Shown: positions 47,145-60,182 of the stretch, one piece after another | Layout of the letters: every line of letters begins with the position of its first letter | How positions within the stretch are numbered: the stretch's first letter is position 1 | Source of the DNA: Flaccisagitta enflata | Taxonomy: Eukaryota > Chaetognatha > Sagittoidea > Aphragmophora | NCBI GenBank assembly: GCA_965153355.1 | Contig: OZ231127.1 | Location: 23,126,001 to 23,190,000, forward strand | Reading direction: 5' to 3' | Length of the DNA: 64,000 bases | Position numbers and translations under genes: made by a program | Notes under the pieces: generated by a model | The model's database searches: none | What the model saw: the letters and a program-made list of their open reading frames with translations, nothing else | Told to the model about the DNA's origin: nothing

Positions 47145-47663
47145 GTGTCTGTGTCTATTTTTCCTCTTACCATTTTCATTGCCATTTGTTGTCAACGGCC
47201 TCTCCTGTTCTCTTTTTTCGTTTTTTGCCGATACTTTCGCCATTGAGCCTCACTTTCTCCCTCATTCTGTCATTATTCCTTTTAGGTACATATGTTGCAC
47301 TGACGAATCTCGTTCGCAGACCTCTAAATATATTTCATTCAGTGGAGTGGAATGATGTAGCTATTCTATGACTGAAACATGGTTGAACTTATCATCGACA
47401 ACTAGGTCATCCCTTAACCTCCTCCTCCTTCGCCTAAATTTTTTTTGATTAATGAAGGATTCTGGTGTGCATTGGAAACGGAAAGAGAAAAAGAGAGGAA
47501 GAGGACCTGGAAAAAAATGTTTGCTTGCGCGCTGCTTCCAAATTTCTTTTCGCTCGCTGCCCATCCTGATATTTCGGGTTGCACAGAGCACCACATCTGA
47601 TTTCTTGTGCTTATCCAGGAATACAATGGAGATAATTGATAAAGAAGAGAGAGTCAGAAACAG

Positions 47664-47766
<103 letters not shown>

Positions 47767-47968
47767 TGGAAAGTGAATCAGAACAGAGATAGTCATACAG
47801 ACATACAGTAATAGTGTAAAACAAACACTCAAACGGCAATGAAGGAGAGTAGAACTGAAACTAACCGACTGACAAACTAAGACAGACAAACTGAGAAAAA
47901 CGAATTGCTTCCACCTTAATGGATTCCTGCAGCTTTTCAGCTCCTGAAAAACTAAATGCGAAAACGAG

Positions 47969-47970
<2 letters not shown>

Positions 47971-48060
<90 letters not shown>
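47971..48060. repeat. (CT)n microsatellite
   Basis: About 90 nt, pure; complementary to the GA array at 47,671. Confidence 0.95.
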
Positions 48061-48063
<3 letters not shown>

Positions 48064-49072
48064 CTTTTCTTCACTTCAGATATCGCGTTCTCAAGGAAAG
48101 GAAAATGTATTGAAGGCACAAACATCAAACGAGTAACAAGTGACGCCTTCCCACTTCCTCTTTACTATCTTGGTTTAACCTGCCTTCAATATTTATCGAC
48201 GCCAGTTTTTAGTGTTTTTATTTTTTTGTATCGATTTGTTGCTCTATAAGGTTAGTTTTTTAAATGAATTCCTTAACCTTGTCTTTTTAAAGTTTGCAGA
48301 TAGATAATAATGCTCCAATCATATAGCAAAATGACATCAAAATAATCCTACAGTTGGGCCCTGCCTGCATGAATAATGCCTCTGCATAAGAGATGAGAGT
48401 GACGCGGCTTTTCAATCACCACCGATTTTTTGTGATTTTCTACTATCACCACCACCTCTCACATAATTAACGAACTGGATATTGATAGAAGTAATGCATT
48501 TAGTGTGCTGAAACTGACACAGAGGGAGCTAAAATGTAGTATTTTCACAAACCGGGGCAAACTTGTGTACCCGGGAAAGTGCGTGGCTCTCAGAAAGTGT
48601 CATGTCAAAAATCCAGTGAAAGATTTCGACTGATTTTCACGAGGAAATTTTTGATGATTAGACTACATAAACCTCCTTAATATTAATCATGAAAAGGCAA
48701 GAAAACATCAATTCTCAGGTTCTTGTATCGCTAATAGGCAAAAATGTGTCAACAATACCAAGATACAGTCAGTGAGAGCGGAAAAAAATATCGAAACCCC
48801 ATGTCAAATAGAATGGTTTAAGAAACAAATTTGAAGCTAAACTAAGCCAGAAATTTGCATGATATCAATTGAGGAAGCTATTTTCAGCTATTGGTTGACA
48901 TGATTTGAAGTTTATTTTTGTAGAATCCTCACGGGAATGACATGTTTTGAAATTATCATAAACCTGGACTCCTGTTTTGGACTTCAAAAAAGAAAATATG
49001 GACTAGTTCTGATCACAGTTCGCCTTATTTTGTAAGAGGTGTTACATATTTACAAGTCTCGTCTGCTATTTT

Positions 49073-49430
49073 TTTAGTGCATCCTCGCACATCTATAAGA
49101 GGTCCTGTCTGTCCGTCGGTCTTTTGGTTGGTCCGTCACGCAAACGTTAAAACCGCGCAAAACCGCGTCTTTCTTTACGTCTGTACCTTCACTCACCTCC
49201 TTTAATTTTCATTCATTCATTCATTCATTCATTCATTCATTCATTCATTCATTCATTCATTCATTCATTATTTCATTCATTCATTCATTCATTCATTCAC
49301 GCATTACGCATTACGCTTTACGCATTACGCATTCATTGAAAAGGGTCATTCATTAAAACGTTCATTCATACATTCTTAATCAGCGAGGCGCACATATTGC
49401 TTTATTGGCCATAACTTGGCCTCGTCCCGC
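49073..49430 (-). mobile_element. Hairpin element, type G with (ATTC)n core
   Basis: Hairpin GTGCATCCTCGCAC, (GTCGGTC)n, long ATTC array (about 49,208-49,300), distal GAGGCGCACAT, TTGGCCATAACTTGGCCTCGT. Confidence 0.75.
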
Positions 49431-49665
49431 TCCTTCCTTCCTGGGCAGAACTTTGACTTGTTTTTAGATTCGATTCTTTAAACTCATTGCTTTGGCGCGA
49501 CTCAGAATAAAACAGCGAATCTTTTTTTTTTCTACTCGTCAACAGCCTTGACTCGAGAGACTCGAAGCCAAGGCAACAAACAAAACCCAGTCATAAGATT
49601 TAGCTTTTCTCCGAGAAGCCGAGTCTTGAGTCAAGGCAACGACAACAAAGACACACGCGCGCGTC

Positions 49666-49728
<63 letters not shown>

Positions 49729-50999
49729 CATCATCGTGATTTGGTCCTTGTGTCGTTAATTATGTCCATAACATTGAGAACCATCGTCCGTGGAGGTGAT
49801 GATTTGTTAGTATTTTTTTGTTTTATGCATAAATGATTATTTTTTCATATCAAAATAATGAATCAAAAATTATCAAGTTTTGTACAGTGACAGACCCTTC
49901 TCTTTGATGGTCAAAAATATGCTGTCTCATGATCTCATCAAGACCGTTACACTGAGGGCCACAGATCTGCGTTTTAGTCTTGAAAGTAATTGTTTGAAGA
50001 AATCTACCTCACAACTTCTTCTATTTATCGACAGATGTCATGTTTGTTGTTCTCAACAAAAGACCAGTGATTACAGTGTGAAAAATCGATGATAAATTCG
50101 ATGACAGGCACCAAAAGCAAGAGAGTACCTCGCCTTAAACATCACCCTAAACTGAGGCAAATCTCTGGTTGTTAGCGCCTTGCTTCTCATTGGTCAATTT
50201 GTGAGTGTGATGTTATCACCATGATTTATATCAAACGGCGTCTTCCTTAAGCTGGTAACCAACGATTGGGAAAGAGCTGCTTTGCAAGAACTTTTTCATG
50301 AGCTTTTTCTCTTAAAGTGCAGAAAAGTTGCAGGAAAAGATTACATATTTGGATTTGTTATGAGAAGATCTACAAATTGGTATAAAGTATTTGGCGGAAA
50401 TAGGCGGGAATAGAATTTTTTTTTCTCTACATATATTGAAATATAAGCTGAAACTTTGCTTTGGGTTCCAATAAGCTGTACATTGAATGGGATGATTCAG
50501 TCAAATCATGTTCCTCTACCTCCTACAGGTTATGATGCACAATGGAAGCAAAAAAAATATTAAAAAAAATAATGCCCCTATATGCATTAAAAAAAGATTC
50601 TCTGCCCTTTGTGCGTTATGCCGAGTTCCCGCTGTATGTATGTATCTGATTTCATACATACAAGATGGCAATGAAAATGCAAGATGCGTTGATGCCGATG
50701 ATGCCGATGATGCCGATGGCGATAATTGCGGAAAGAAGGCAGCTTGATCACTGTTCAAACTGGGTCAGAGGACGAAGCAGCATGAATCGTCCGTCTTTCG
50801 AGGTCGCCTCCTTCTCTCTCTTATGGCGAGGATTTTAGAAACGCCGTCATTTTTTCCGTGGTAATCTTTTTTCGAGTGGTGAGATAGAGATGGCTAACGG
50901 AGAATGGGCCGGGGGTGGGGGGCTGGGTGAGTGGAAATGGGGGATGGGGGAGCGAGATGGAGTGCGAGGTAGGAGGAAGGATAATGCCGCAGAGGAGGG
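49431..50999. other. Intergenic, no gene seen
   Basis: A GA array and a 'gatgccgat' trinucleotide-type patch (50,690-50,720). Open frames are short and without recognisable features. Confidence 0.5.
49669..49720. repeat. (GA)n microsatellite
   Basis: Pure GA, about 52 nt. Confidence 0.95.
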
Positions 51000-51209
51000 T
51001 GATGTGTGTACAAGTTATTCTTCGGTTAAATGAATAAATGAATGAATGCATAAAAAAATGAAAGAATGAGTGAGCGAGTATATTGATGCTGCTTTTTAAA
51101 TGAAAAACCTTTGGATTTCGCGATTCAAACATTTGTGTCACTAACCAACCAACCAACAAGCTGAGGGACAGGCATGACCTCTCATAGTGATGCGAGGACG
51201 CATCTAGAA
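51000..51209 (+). mobile_element. Hairpin element, type B, with ATGA core
   Basis: 'aatgaatgaatg' core, ACCAACCAACCAAC, then hairpin GATGCGAGGACGCATC (about 51,189-51,204). The 5' end is not clear. Confidence 0.6.
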
Positions 51210-51213
51210 AGGA

Positions 51214-51400
51214 TCAAGGCCGCATACACGGCCATCAGTTGCGGACGGGTGGGCAGGGGCGGAAATACGCGTTTTCTCACTTTCCAACTCAAACGTGACG
51301 GACCGACCGACCGACCGACCGACCAACCAACCAACCAACCAACCAACCAACGGACGGACGGACAAAGCCTCTTATAGAGTTGCGTGTCCGCTACTAAAAA
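51214..51400 (+). mobile_element. Hairpin element, type D
   Basis: TCAAGGCCGCATACACGG start, AGTTGCGGAC, (GACC/AACC)n, hairpin AGTTGCGTGTCCGCTACT, A run. Confidence 0.8.
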
Positions 51401-51414
51401 GGGGACACGCGAAT

Positions 51415-51579
51415 AACAAGGCCGGATACACGGCAATCCAGTCGCAGACGGTTGGGCAGGAGCAGTAATGCGAAAACCACTTTGAATTCGAAAATATGAC
51501 CTACCGACCTACCGACCGACCGACCGACCAACCGACCGACCGACACGGCAAGGTGTAGAGTCGGGTGTCCGCGACTAAA
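51415..51579 (+). mobile_element. Hairpin element, type E
   Basis: AACAAGGCCGGATACACGG; 5' motif AGTCGCAGAC at 51,440-51,449; (GACC)n; hairpin AGTCGGGTGTCCGCGACT at 51,559-51,576. Confidence 0.8.
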
Positions 51580-52071
51580 GATGGGGTGGAGGTGCTATCT
51601 CGTTAATTCTGGTGATATGCTACACAGTTGAAAGACAAGTAAAGAGTAAGATGAAGGGATGGGGGGGGGGGGTAGGGGAAGAAATGGTGCAATGGAGGAG
51701 GTGGGGGGGGGGGGCGGGGGAAATTTGAGTTACTGATGGAAGTGGTGAAAGCGGTAGTGGGAGGAGAACCAAGTAATCCGAGGAGCCATGAAAACTGGCG
51801 TACGCAGCAGTCAACCATCCTTCTTCCTGAAAACCGTCGTTTGAATCGTCGAACGTCGTTATCGTCGTCGTCATCGTCGTTACCGTCATCATCATCGCCG
51901 TCGTCGTCGTCGCCGTCGTTACTCTGTCTCTATCTCTCTCTCTTTAACTGTCGCGCGTGAATGCAAGTTGAACGTGAGTCGATTGTCAAATCAATATACA
52001 TGAATTACAAACACAAACTGAAAAAGAAAAATTTGCCCTTGATTGATCCAAGTCGGGGTTAAGGCAAATTT
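51580..52071. other. Spacer with G-runs and GTC repeats, no gene seen
   Basis: G10-13 runs near 51,660 and 51,705-51,720 (possible G-quadruplex formers) and (GTC)n at 51,858-51,920. Confidence 0.5.
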
Positions 52072-52203
<132 letters not shown>

Positions 52204-52400
52204 TTTCGCTTTCTCTGTCTCTGTCTCTACTTTTCACATCGCTAGCCAAGTGTGATTCATGGGCGCGGCACGCAGCTGTGGCTCGAAAGATCTCCGCACC
52301 ATAAATGAAAGAAAGAATTTGGATAGCTGGTTAGAATGTGGCTTGTGAGTGGGCGAATGTGGCAGGATTGTTTTTTTTTCATAATTTGTTTTCCTGTGAT

Positions 52401-52706
52401 TTTTAAGTGCAACCTCGCACTTCTATATAGGTCATGTCCGTCGGTTGGTCGGTGGGTTGGTTGGTTGGTCGGTCGGTCGGTCACGCAAACGTTTGAAATG
52501 CGCAAAACGGCTGATTCTGACGTATTTCTTCATTCATATCACCTTTCATGCCTCACCACATTCATATTCATTCATTCAATCATTCAATCATTCAATCATT
52601 AACTCATTCCTTCATTCATTCATATATTCATTCATTCATCGAAAACGTTCATTCACAAAATCTTAATCAAGCGAGGCGGACTTATTGGCCTTCACTTGGC
52701 CAGGTT
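52401..52706 (-). mobile_element. Hairpin element, type G with ATTC core
   Basis: Hairpin AAGTGCAACCTCGCACTT at 52,405-52,422; (GGTCGGTTGG)n; ATTCATTC; distal GAGGCGGACTT at 52,673-52,683; TTGGCCTTCACTTGGCC. Confidence 0.75.
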
Positions 52707-53330
52707 TCCTTAAAGAAGAATTATCTCTGATCCTATGACTGCATTCTTTAGGTAAGGCAACTTAAAGATTCTATAGTGAAAATTTGAACAACTACATTCG
52801 TAAGGTTAAGCGAAATTTGTACTACTGCATTCGTTACACCAATGACCAATCTCCCGATCCCGGTGGCTAACGGAGGTTTTTCTATAATCATAAATACGTA
52901 TCACTTGTTCAATCAGGGTTGGGCAGGGTACAGCTAAGGGCAACGAGTTTTCACCTGAAACGGGCGGGTTATTCTATATTGAATCGTAAACATACTATTG
53001 AGTAAACATAGTATTGAGAGGTAACAATAAGAAAAAATAATAATAAGAGGGAGATATGATAGAAAGACCGCATCGTTCTTTCTCAATTTCGGGTTCCACC
53101 GTGGTTTTCACGGCTTGCGCGATTTTATTCCATTCACTGAAGAAATTTGCAATTTTCATAACCGCGTAATTTGTTCCAATTTGGCATAACTTAAAACGGG
53201 TTAGACAGGGCAGGACAGGGCTGGGCAGGGTAGGGACATTATGAAAATGAAGATAGGGGCGGAAATTGGTTGAGTTGGAAAGGGCTATCGTTGTTTGGCT
53301 TCGCGAAGTCGGTTATGAATTCTTGACAAA
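52707..53330. other. Intergenic, no gene seen
   Basis: Only a short 'gggcagg' repeat patch at about 53,205-53,235. Confidence 0.5.
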
Positions 53331-53509
53331 AACAAGGCCGTTAACACGGTTACCCATGTGGCGTGCGGCTGGGCAGGGGCAGTGATAAAAAATGTGCAGT
53401 AATGCAATAACCGCCTCTTAAAGCTGAAAAAGCCAAGAGTTATAAACGGATGGATGGTCTAACCGACCAACCAACTAACAGAACGGGTTATAGAGTCGCG
53501 CAACAAACA
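53331..53509 (+). mobile_element. Hairpin element, type A, hairpin truncated
   Basis: AACAAGGCCGTTAACACGG, GTGGCGTGCGG, ACCGACCAACCAAC, then AGAGTCGCGCAAC; the right arm is missing. Confidence 0.65.
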
Positions 53510-53608
53510 AGTGAAAAATGGCACTTCTTTAATTTTGCACTACTTGGATTTATTGACTTTACTATGACGACTCATTCAATTGATGATGTTACTCATTGAT
53601 TCCCTCAA

Positions 53609-53737
53609 AAACAAAGCCAAGTAGGCCAATAAGGTGCGACGTGTGGATCGTCGAAGGAATGCGTTACCCGACCAACCGACAGACCAACCGACCAACGGAC
53701 ACAGCCAGTTATAGAGGTGCTTTGTCGCACCTAAAAA
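53609..53737 (+). mobile_element. Hairpin element, type C, full length
   Basis: AACAAAGCCAAGTAGGCC; 5' motif GGTGCGAC at 53,633-53,640; (GACC)n; hairpin GGTGCTTTGTCGCACC at 53,716-53,731; A run. Only 129 bp; the cleanest type C copy. Confidence 0.85.
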
Positions 53738-54372
53738 GGAATAAAAATAACAACCTTGATATTGACTGGCTCGTCTGTACGCGCATATTGAGCGGGAAAA
53801 GGCTCAAAAAGCGAGCGAGCTGTGAGACTACGACGTTTGTGCATTCAAACTGGAACGCCGGCCCAATGCTAAGATATTGCTTTGAAGCCGTCGTTGGAAT
53901 ACCCTTTGGTTTTTCAAACAGAGCCTCGAGAGCTTTTATAATTTAGCGCCGTTTGAATGTCAGGGTTGCCGAGGAACCAACGCAAAAGGAAAGGGAAAAA
54001 CGAATCGTCTACTATTCCTCTTACACGACAGTTTTATTGTTTTTAGGATTTGTTCTCTTTATTTTCTGTACTTAACGAAAGTATGAAATTCACTGAAATA
54101 ATCACTTCTGAAAAAGATCTCGAAAAAGAAGACTTGTATCAACATGGTATGTCAAAAAAAGCAAAAAAAAAAATTGCGCCCACTATTTCAGTGAATTTCG
54201 CTTCATCCCGAATTTCTAACTATCTTCCTACCAACGGACACACTCTCTTATAGACTTAGCCAGCGACTAAAAAAAAGATGCGCAGGTTCAGAGAATAATC
54301 GATCAGTCAGGCCAGCGGAAAGTCAGTATTTCTCCAAAAATGTTAGTGGGGAAAAAAATGAATAACACTCAA
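53738..54372. other. Intergenic, no gene seen
   Basis: Short open frames only, without recognisable motifs. Confidence 0.5.
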
Positions 54373-54735
54373 GCTTTAACGGATTTCAAGGGATCTGCCC
54401 TCAGGCCTGCAATCTGTCCTCTCAAGCCTTAAATCTGCCCTCTCAAGCGGATTCAAGGCTTGAGAGGGCAGATTTCAGACCTGAGAAGGTCGATTTCAGG
54501 CCTGTTAGGGCAGATTTCAGGCCTAATAGGGCAGATTTCAGGCCTGAGAGAGCTGGGGGAAACGGACGGACGGACAGACGGACAAACGAAGGTATGGATG
54601 AACGAAAGTCCCCCTATGTTGTACAGAACTTCGTCCCCTTCGGGGCTGCTGCACTGCTTCCTCTCACTCCAATTCACAATCATGCAAAGCAGGGCAACGG
54701 GTATCGCTGACTACATATCACCCTTGGGTGGCATG
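54373..54735. repeat. Minisatellite plus second-family hairpin repeat
   Basis: 'gggcagatttcaggcctgaga' units (about 54,395-54,556; the first half is inverted relative to the second), (GGAC)n, then CGTCCCCTTCGGGGCTGCTGC and GGGCAACGGGTATCGC, as in the 16.9, 26.6 and 37.6 kb copies. Confidence 0.6.
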
Positions 54736-54778
54736 TTCTCAACTTGACTCGGCTGGAAGAAAGGAGACACAAAGTAAC

Positions 54779-55633
54779 TATGGCAAAAAAAAAAAAAAAA
54801 AAAAAAAACAAAAAACGAACAGTTACTTCTTTTGCTCATAAATCCTTAGAAAATTCACCCAGTGGGCTGAAATTTTTACTGAAGTTACTTTTTGGTATTA
54901 TTAAGTATCACTAAAAAATCGATGACCTGCTCTAAATAGTTTAGGAATTATAGATTTTTTAAAAGTGCTTGTCAGATGATCAGAAATTCAATGTACACAC
55001 ATAAGAATTTACAAAGATTGAATAAACAAACTTTAAAAAAACATACTAAATCTAGTCCAATTTTGATGAAATTTGAAGTGGAAGTAGACCCCATTGTTAG
55101 CAGGCTGTGGTAAAAACTCTGATTATTTTAGCAGAAACAGCAAATTTTCTAAAAAAAATTTTTGTGGTTTTAAGATTTAGGAAAATGAAGATGAAATCTG
55201 AAATATAAATCAATGCTAAGGCCGTAGTTTTTACCAATCATCATGATTTTTTAACTGGGAACTTTTGTACATATGGTTGATCTCCAGTAAAATTTTTGTG
55301 AAGATTGAAGCATTTTTAGACCCCCAAATTGCAAAAATATTCTAACAGGTAGCAGAGTATTTCTTATCCTGAGCAAGCTTACAATCAACCAATATTTACC
55401 CCACTAGACCTTATCTGAGTAGAAACGAATTTTGCCTAGTATTAGTAAAATGGCAGTTCAAAAAAGAGGTGACTTCAGTAAAAACGTGATAACGGCTAAA
55501 GTTTTCGACGGATTTTGATGAAATTTTAACCAGACATAGTCCAAATCATGGACATCCTTCACTGCAAATTGGTCAACATCTTCATATGTTTTTGCTCTCT
55601 CAAAATTTGTTCGGTTTTTTATTTTGCCATAGT
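54779..55633. mobile_element. TA-flanked MITE with ACTATGGCA ends
   Basis: ACTATGGCAAAA at left, TTTTGCCATAGT at right, TA at 54,777-54,778 and 55,634-55,635; 855 bp. A26 run just inside the left end. Inner sequence has 'ggattttgatgaaatttt'. Confidence 0.7.
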
Positions 55634-55724
55634 TACAAATGGTTGCCGTCTATCTCATGCAGGTGGACAGGAGAAGTGATATAGATGGAGCTAGCCTATG
55701 GAGCAGGAGCAACTAGGAGAGTCC

Positions 55725-55891
55725 TAGTAGTCGCGGACGGAAGAGGAAGGGCGGAAAACAACGGCAGATAGATGGACCGACAGACCAACCAAAAAGTCGC
55801 GGGCCTCTGATTAAAAGTCGTCGACAGACCGACCAATGGACGAACCAACCGTAGTGATAACGTGTAGGCCGAGTCGCATGCGACTAAAAAG
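55725..55891 (+). mobile_element. Hairpin element, type A/E mosaic
   Basis: AGTCGCGGACGG near 55,728, AGTCGCGGGCC inside, (GACC)n, ends with AGTCGCATGCGACT then A5. Confidence 0.6.
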
Positions 55892-56024
55892 AATCCAAAG
55901 GAAAAATAAGACGTAAAGCCTGCTTGGGGTGGGGTGAGGGGGGGCGAGTGCTTGCTAAGCACATAATTCGTCATTTTCTTTACCGATTTCCACCTTTTCC
56001 AAAGTTGGAGGTCCTGGAAATTGC

Positions 56025-56651
<627 letters not shown>

Positions 56652-57213
56652 CAGGGTGATTTTTTTCAAGTGGGGGAAAGTATCAAGGCATTAAATTTTA
56701 GTTATGATATTTCAAGATGAACCAAAATTAGTTTATAGTTGCAAACTACTTGACATTTACTTTTCAAGAAAGAAAAAATATTATTGGCAAATTTTGTTAA
56801 TATTTTTATCAAACCCAAAATTTTAAGAAAATCAATGTTTTTTTATAAAATTGCTTATATGGATGAAGCTGAAATTACAAAATTTTAGTAAAAAACTGTT
56901 TTGAATAAAAACCAGAGTTAAAATATCCAAATTAGTGATAAAAGTAAACTGACATTCAACTTTTTGACAAAAATAAGTTTTTTTTGTGCATAATTCAAAA
57001 GTTCACTATTGTAAAAAAATGATATAAACTTAATGGATTGAAAATGGTCAACTATGCTAAATTGAATTCAAAACTGGTCAAAAATATTTTTTCTTTCTTG
57101 AATATCAAATGTCAAATAGTTTGCAAGTATAAACTAACTTTGGTTTATCTTCAAATTGCATGATAAAAATTTGATGTCTTAATACTTTCCCCCACTTGAA
57201 AAAAATCACCCTG
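56652..57213. mobile_element. TA-flanked MITE with CAGGGTGATTTTTTTCAAG ends
   Basis: 562 bp; left CAGGGTGATTTTTTTCAAG, right CTTGAAAAAAATCACCCTG; arms of about 140 nt; TA at 56,650-56,651 and 57,214-57,215. The first five bases are shared with the 38.2-kb MITE. Confidence 0.85.
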
Positions 57214-57294
57214 TATAGAACGAAAGAAGAAGTTGCGCACAAAACCAACTCCATACCCCCCCTTTCGTACACACACGCACGCAGGCACGCACAC

Positions 57295-57299
<5 letters not shown>

Positions 57300-57374
<75 letters not shown>
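57300..57374. repeat. (AC)n microsatellite, left part
   Basis: Continues in the same orientation after the palindrome at 58,801. Confidence 0.95.
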
Positions 57375-57375
<1 letters not shown>

Positions 57376-58799
57376 AGACGTTCTGTTATGCCCCCATATT
57401 CATGGCACTGGCTCGGTTCGCGATCAAATTGGTACTTTGTGGTATTAAAAAGCATTTTCAGGTCTTGTTGAGGATTTTCTACCCTCCCTGGAGTAACGGT
57501 TTTGGTTTTACCACCATGGGTAATAAGTGGTTGTTGGGAAAATGTCCAATTTTGCTCACTTTGGCCTTAAACTTAAGCCACTTTGCCTTAGAAATCGAAC
57601 CTAAAATCCATGAGATTAATAAACTAGAGCTGAAGAGCTAACCAGTGGTGCAATCTACATGTTTTTATCTTTTTTCGTTTAGATTTTAGAGAGTTTTAAA
57701 GATGGGCTTGTGAGCATTTTTTTTGCATCATGAAATTTAGAGGAAAATTTGACAATTTTCACGTTTTTCACTATATCGCAGCCTTGGATTAACGAATCTT
57801 AAAAAAATTGGTGACCAAATTGAAGAGTTTTTGATGCTCCAACTGATCCCGGAAAAATTTTTGATAAATATGGCCTCAGAAAAATTTTATTAACTCTCAA
57901 AGCAGGTGAAAAAAGTCAAATTTTAACGTCATTTAGGCTATTTCTTTTTGAAAAATTAGGCCACTTCCAAACTAAAAATTGACTTAAAATTCATGAGCTA
58001 ATCAAACTGCTGCTCAAGAGCTAATCAGTGGTGCAATCAGCATGTTCAGATATTGCTGCATTCAATTTTTACAGAACTTCATAGATACAGGGGTATGAAA
58101 AATCATCATTTGACCATACCCTTGTATCTTTGAAGTTCTGTATAATCTATATGCAGCAACATCTAAACATGCCGATTGCACCACTGAATAGCTCTTGAGC
58201 AGTAGTTTAATTTGTTCATGAATTTTAAGTCAGTTTTCAGTTTGGAAGTGGCTTAATTTTCAGGAAATAGTCAAATGACTCAAAATTGACTTTTTCTGCT
58301 GAAGTGAATAAATTTTTCTGCGTCATATCGATCAAAAATTTTCCAGATCGAATAGGCATCAAAACTCTTCAATTTGTCTTACAAATTTGTCAATCAGGCT
58401 GCAATAGTGAAGGCGTGAAAAATGTCCAAACTACCCCCAGATTTCATGCTGCAAAAAACCCTCTCTCCCCATCTTTAAAACTCTCTCAAATCTATACAAA
58501 AAAAAGATAAAAACATGCGGATTGCGCCATTGGTTAGCTCTTGAGCTCTAGTTTAATAATTTCATGGATTTTAGGTTCGATTTCAAAGGCAAAGTGGCCT
58601 AAATTTGAGGCCAAAGTGACCAAAATTGAACATTTTCCCAACAACCACTTATTACCCATGATAGTAAAACCAAAACCGCTACTCCAGGGAAGGTAGAAAA
58701 TCCTCAACAAGACCTAAAATTGCTTTTTAATACCACAAAGTACCAATTTGATCGGTAACCGGGCCACTGCCATGAATATGGGGGCATAAAAGAACGTCT

Positions 58800-58800
<1 letters not shown>
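57375..58800. mobile_element. 1.43-kb palindromic foldback element inside (AC)n, with tRNA-like units
   Basis: CAGACGTTCT at left and AGAACGTCTG at right; arms of about 700 nt match almost throughout, meeting near 58,104. Each arm has two 'ggttagctcttgagc' tRNA-like segments (57,600-57,650 and 57,970-58,040 on the minus strand; 58,169-58,215 and 58,518-58,590 on the plus strand). Because the AC repeat keeps its orientation on both sides, this is best read as an insertion into a pre-existing microsatellite. Confidence 0.85.
58518..58590 (+). repeat. tRNA-like segment in palindrome arm
   Basis: GCGCCATTGGTTAGCTC resembles a D arm/A box; TTTTAGGTTCGATTTC resembles a T arm (B box with one mismatch). 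Stems are incomplete. Confidence 0.35.

Positions 58801-58848
<48 letters not shown>
58801..58848. repeat. (AC)n microsatellite, right part
   Basis: Same orientation as the left part. Confidence 0.95.
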
Positions 58849-58850
<2 letters not shown>

Positions 58851-59024
58851 AATTACGCACAACAATTGTAGTCCAACCGCCAAACGGTTAGAATATTGGT
58901 GAACACATTAAAAGAGCTCGCGAATTGAGTTAGATACACGCATATGTGCGCATAACATATTCACACACAGACGCACACCGAGAACACGAGAGGCCGGAGG
59001 ACTGAGACGACCTTAAAGTAAAAT

Positions 59025-59030
<6 letters not shown>

Positions 59031-59107
<77 letters not shown>
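59031..59107. repeat. (GA)n microsatellite
   Basis: About 77 nt, pure. Confidence 0.95.
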
Positions 59108-59109
<2 letters not shown>

Positions 59110-59426
59110 GAATCCCACCAGCGAGGATGACGATGAGAGTCATTGGCTTTCTGCGTTACTATTTTTTTTCAACAGCGAGGTTGAAGCTGAACTCGATTGC
59201 GTATTTGCTTGAGCCCCAATCCATCAGCTTTATGTCTATTCGTGACATTTGTGACTTTGCAGCGAAGATTAACCCACTTCAGTCTTGCACATCAAAACTC
59301 ACCTGATACTCATATTATGTGTAAGTGGGTACTGGACAGGGACATGGTCACATGAATGAAACTACCGAGCAGGCCAGGGGGCAGCGTTTCATAAGACGCT
59401 CTAATCGCCCCCCCCCCCCCGAAAAG

Positions 59427-59428
<2 letters not shown>

Positions 59429-59516
<88 letters not shown>

Positions 59517-59600
59517 AAAAACACACTTTCATACACATGGACACTTGCACACACATGCAAACACATGCACACTTGCACAAACATGCACACATGCGCAAAC
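59429..59600. repeat. (CA)n microsatellite with CACATGCA tail
   Basis: Pure CA to about 59,511, then 'cacacttgcacaaacatg' units. Confidence 0.9.
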
Positions 59601-59688
59601 ACGCATAAAATTTGGCATAGTTTTTTCATAACTCATAAGGAAAAAAGACGATATTTCCGAGACTGAGCCTCGATGACAAGCGAAAGCA

Positions 59689-60182
59689 TTTTTTAGGTGC
59701 GCCATAGCACCTCCATGAGAGGCTCTGTCCTTCTGTCTGTCGGTCTGTCTGTCGGTCGGTCACGCTCGAGTAAAAAATCGCAAAAAATGTTTAAAATCAA
59801 ATGGAAATTGAGCTCGTTCATAATTCCAGATGATCGTCATCGTATTCATCATCATATTCAGCTTCAGATTGGTCTGATAGAGCTGGGGATAGGTCTGATA
59901 GAGCCAAGGATAGGTCTGATAGAGCTGGGGATAAGTCTGATAGAGCTGGGGACAGGTCTGATAGAGCTGGGGATAGGTCTGATAGGGCTAGGGATAAGTC
60001 TGGTAGAGCTGGGGATAGGTCTGATAGGGCTAGGGATAGGTCTGGTAGAGCTAGGGATAGGTCTCAAAGAGCTAGGGATAGGTCTCATAGAGCTAGGAAT
60101 TGGTCTCATAGAGCTAGGAATAGGTCTAAAGATGAATAACACCAGGCGCACCGTCTTGGCCCGTGTATCCGGCCTTGTTTTT
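59689..60182 (-). mobile_element. Hairpin element, type F, with 21-bp minisatellite core
   Basis: Hairpin GGTGCGCCATAGCACC at 59,696-59,711; (GTCTGTCG)n; about 13 copies of 'ggtctgatagagctggggata' (59,868-60,128); distal GGCGCACC at 60,145-60,152; CGTGTATCCGGCCTTGTTTTT. The open frame through the minisatellite (Gly-Ile-Gly-Leu repeats) is not taken as a gene. Confidence 0.85.

Larger units (their letters stand above)
58849..59688. other. Intergenic, no gene seen
   Basis: GA array, C10 run (59,410-59,419) and CA array, listed separately. Nothing coding. Confidence 0.5.
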
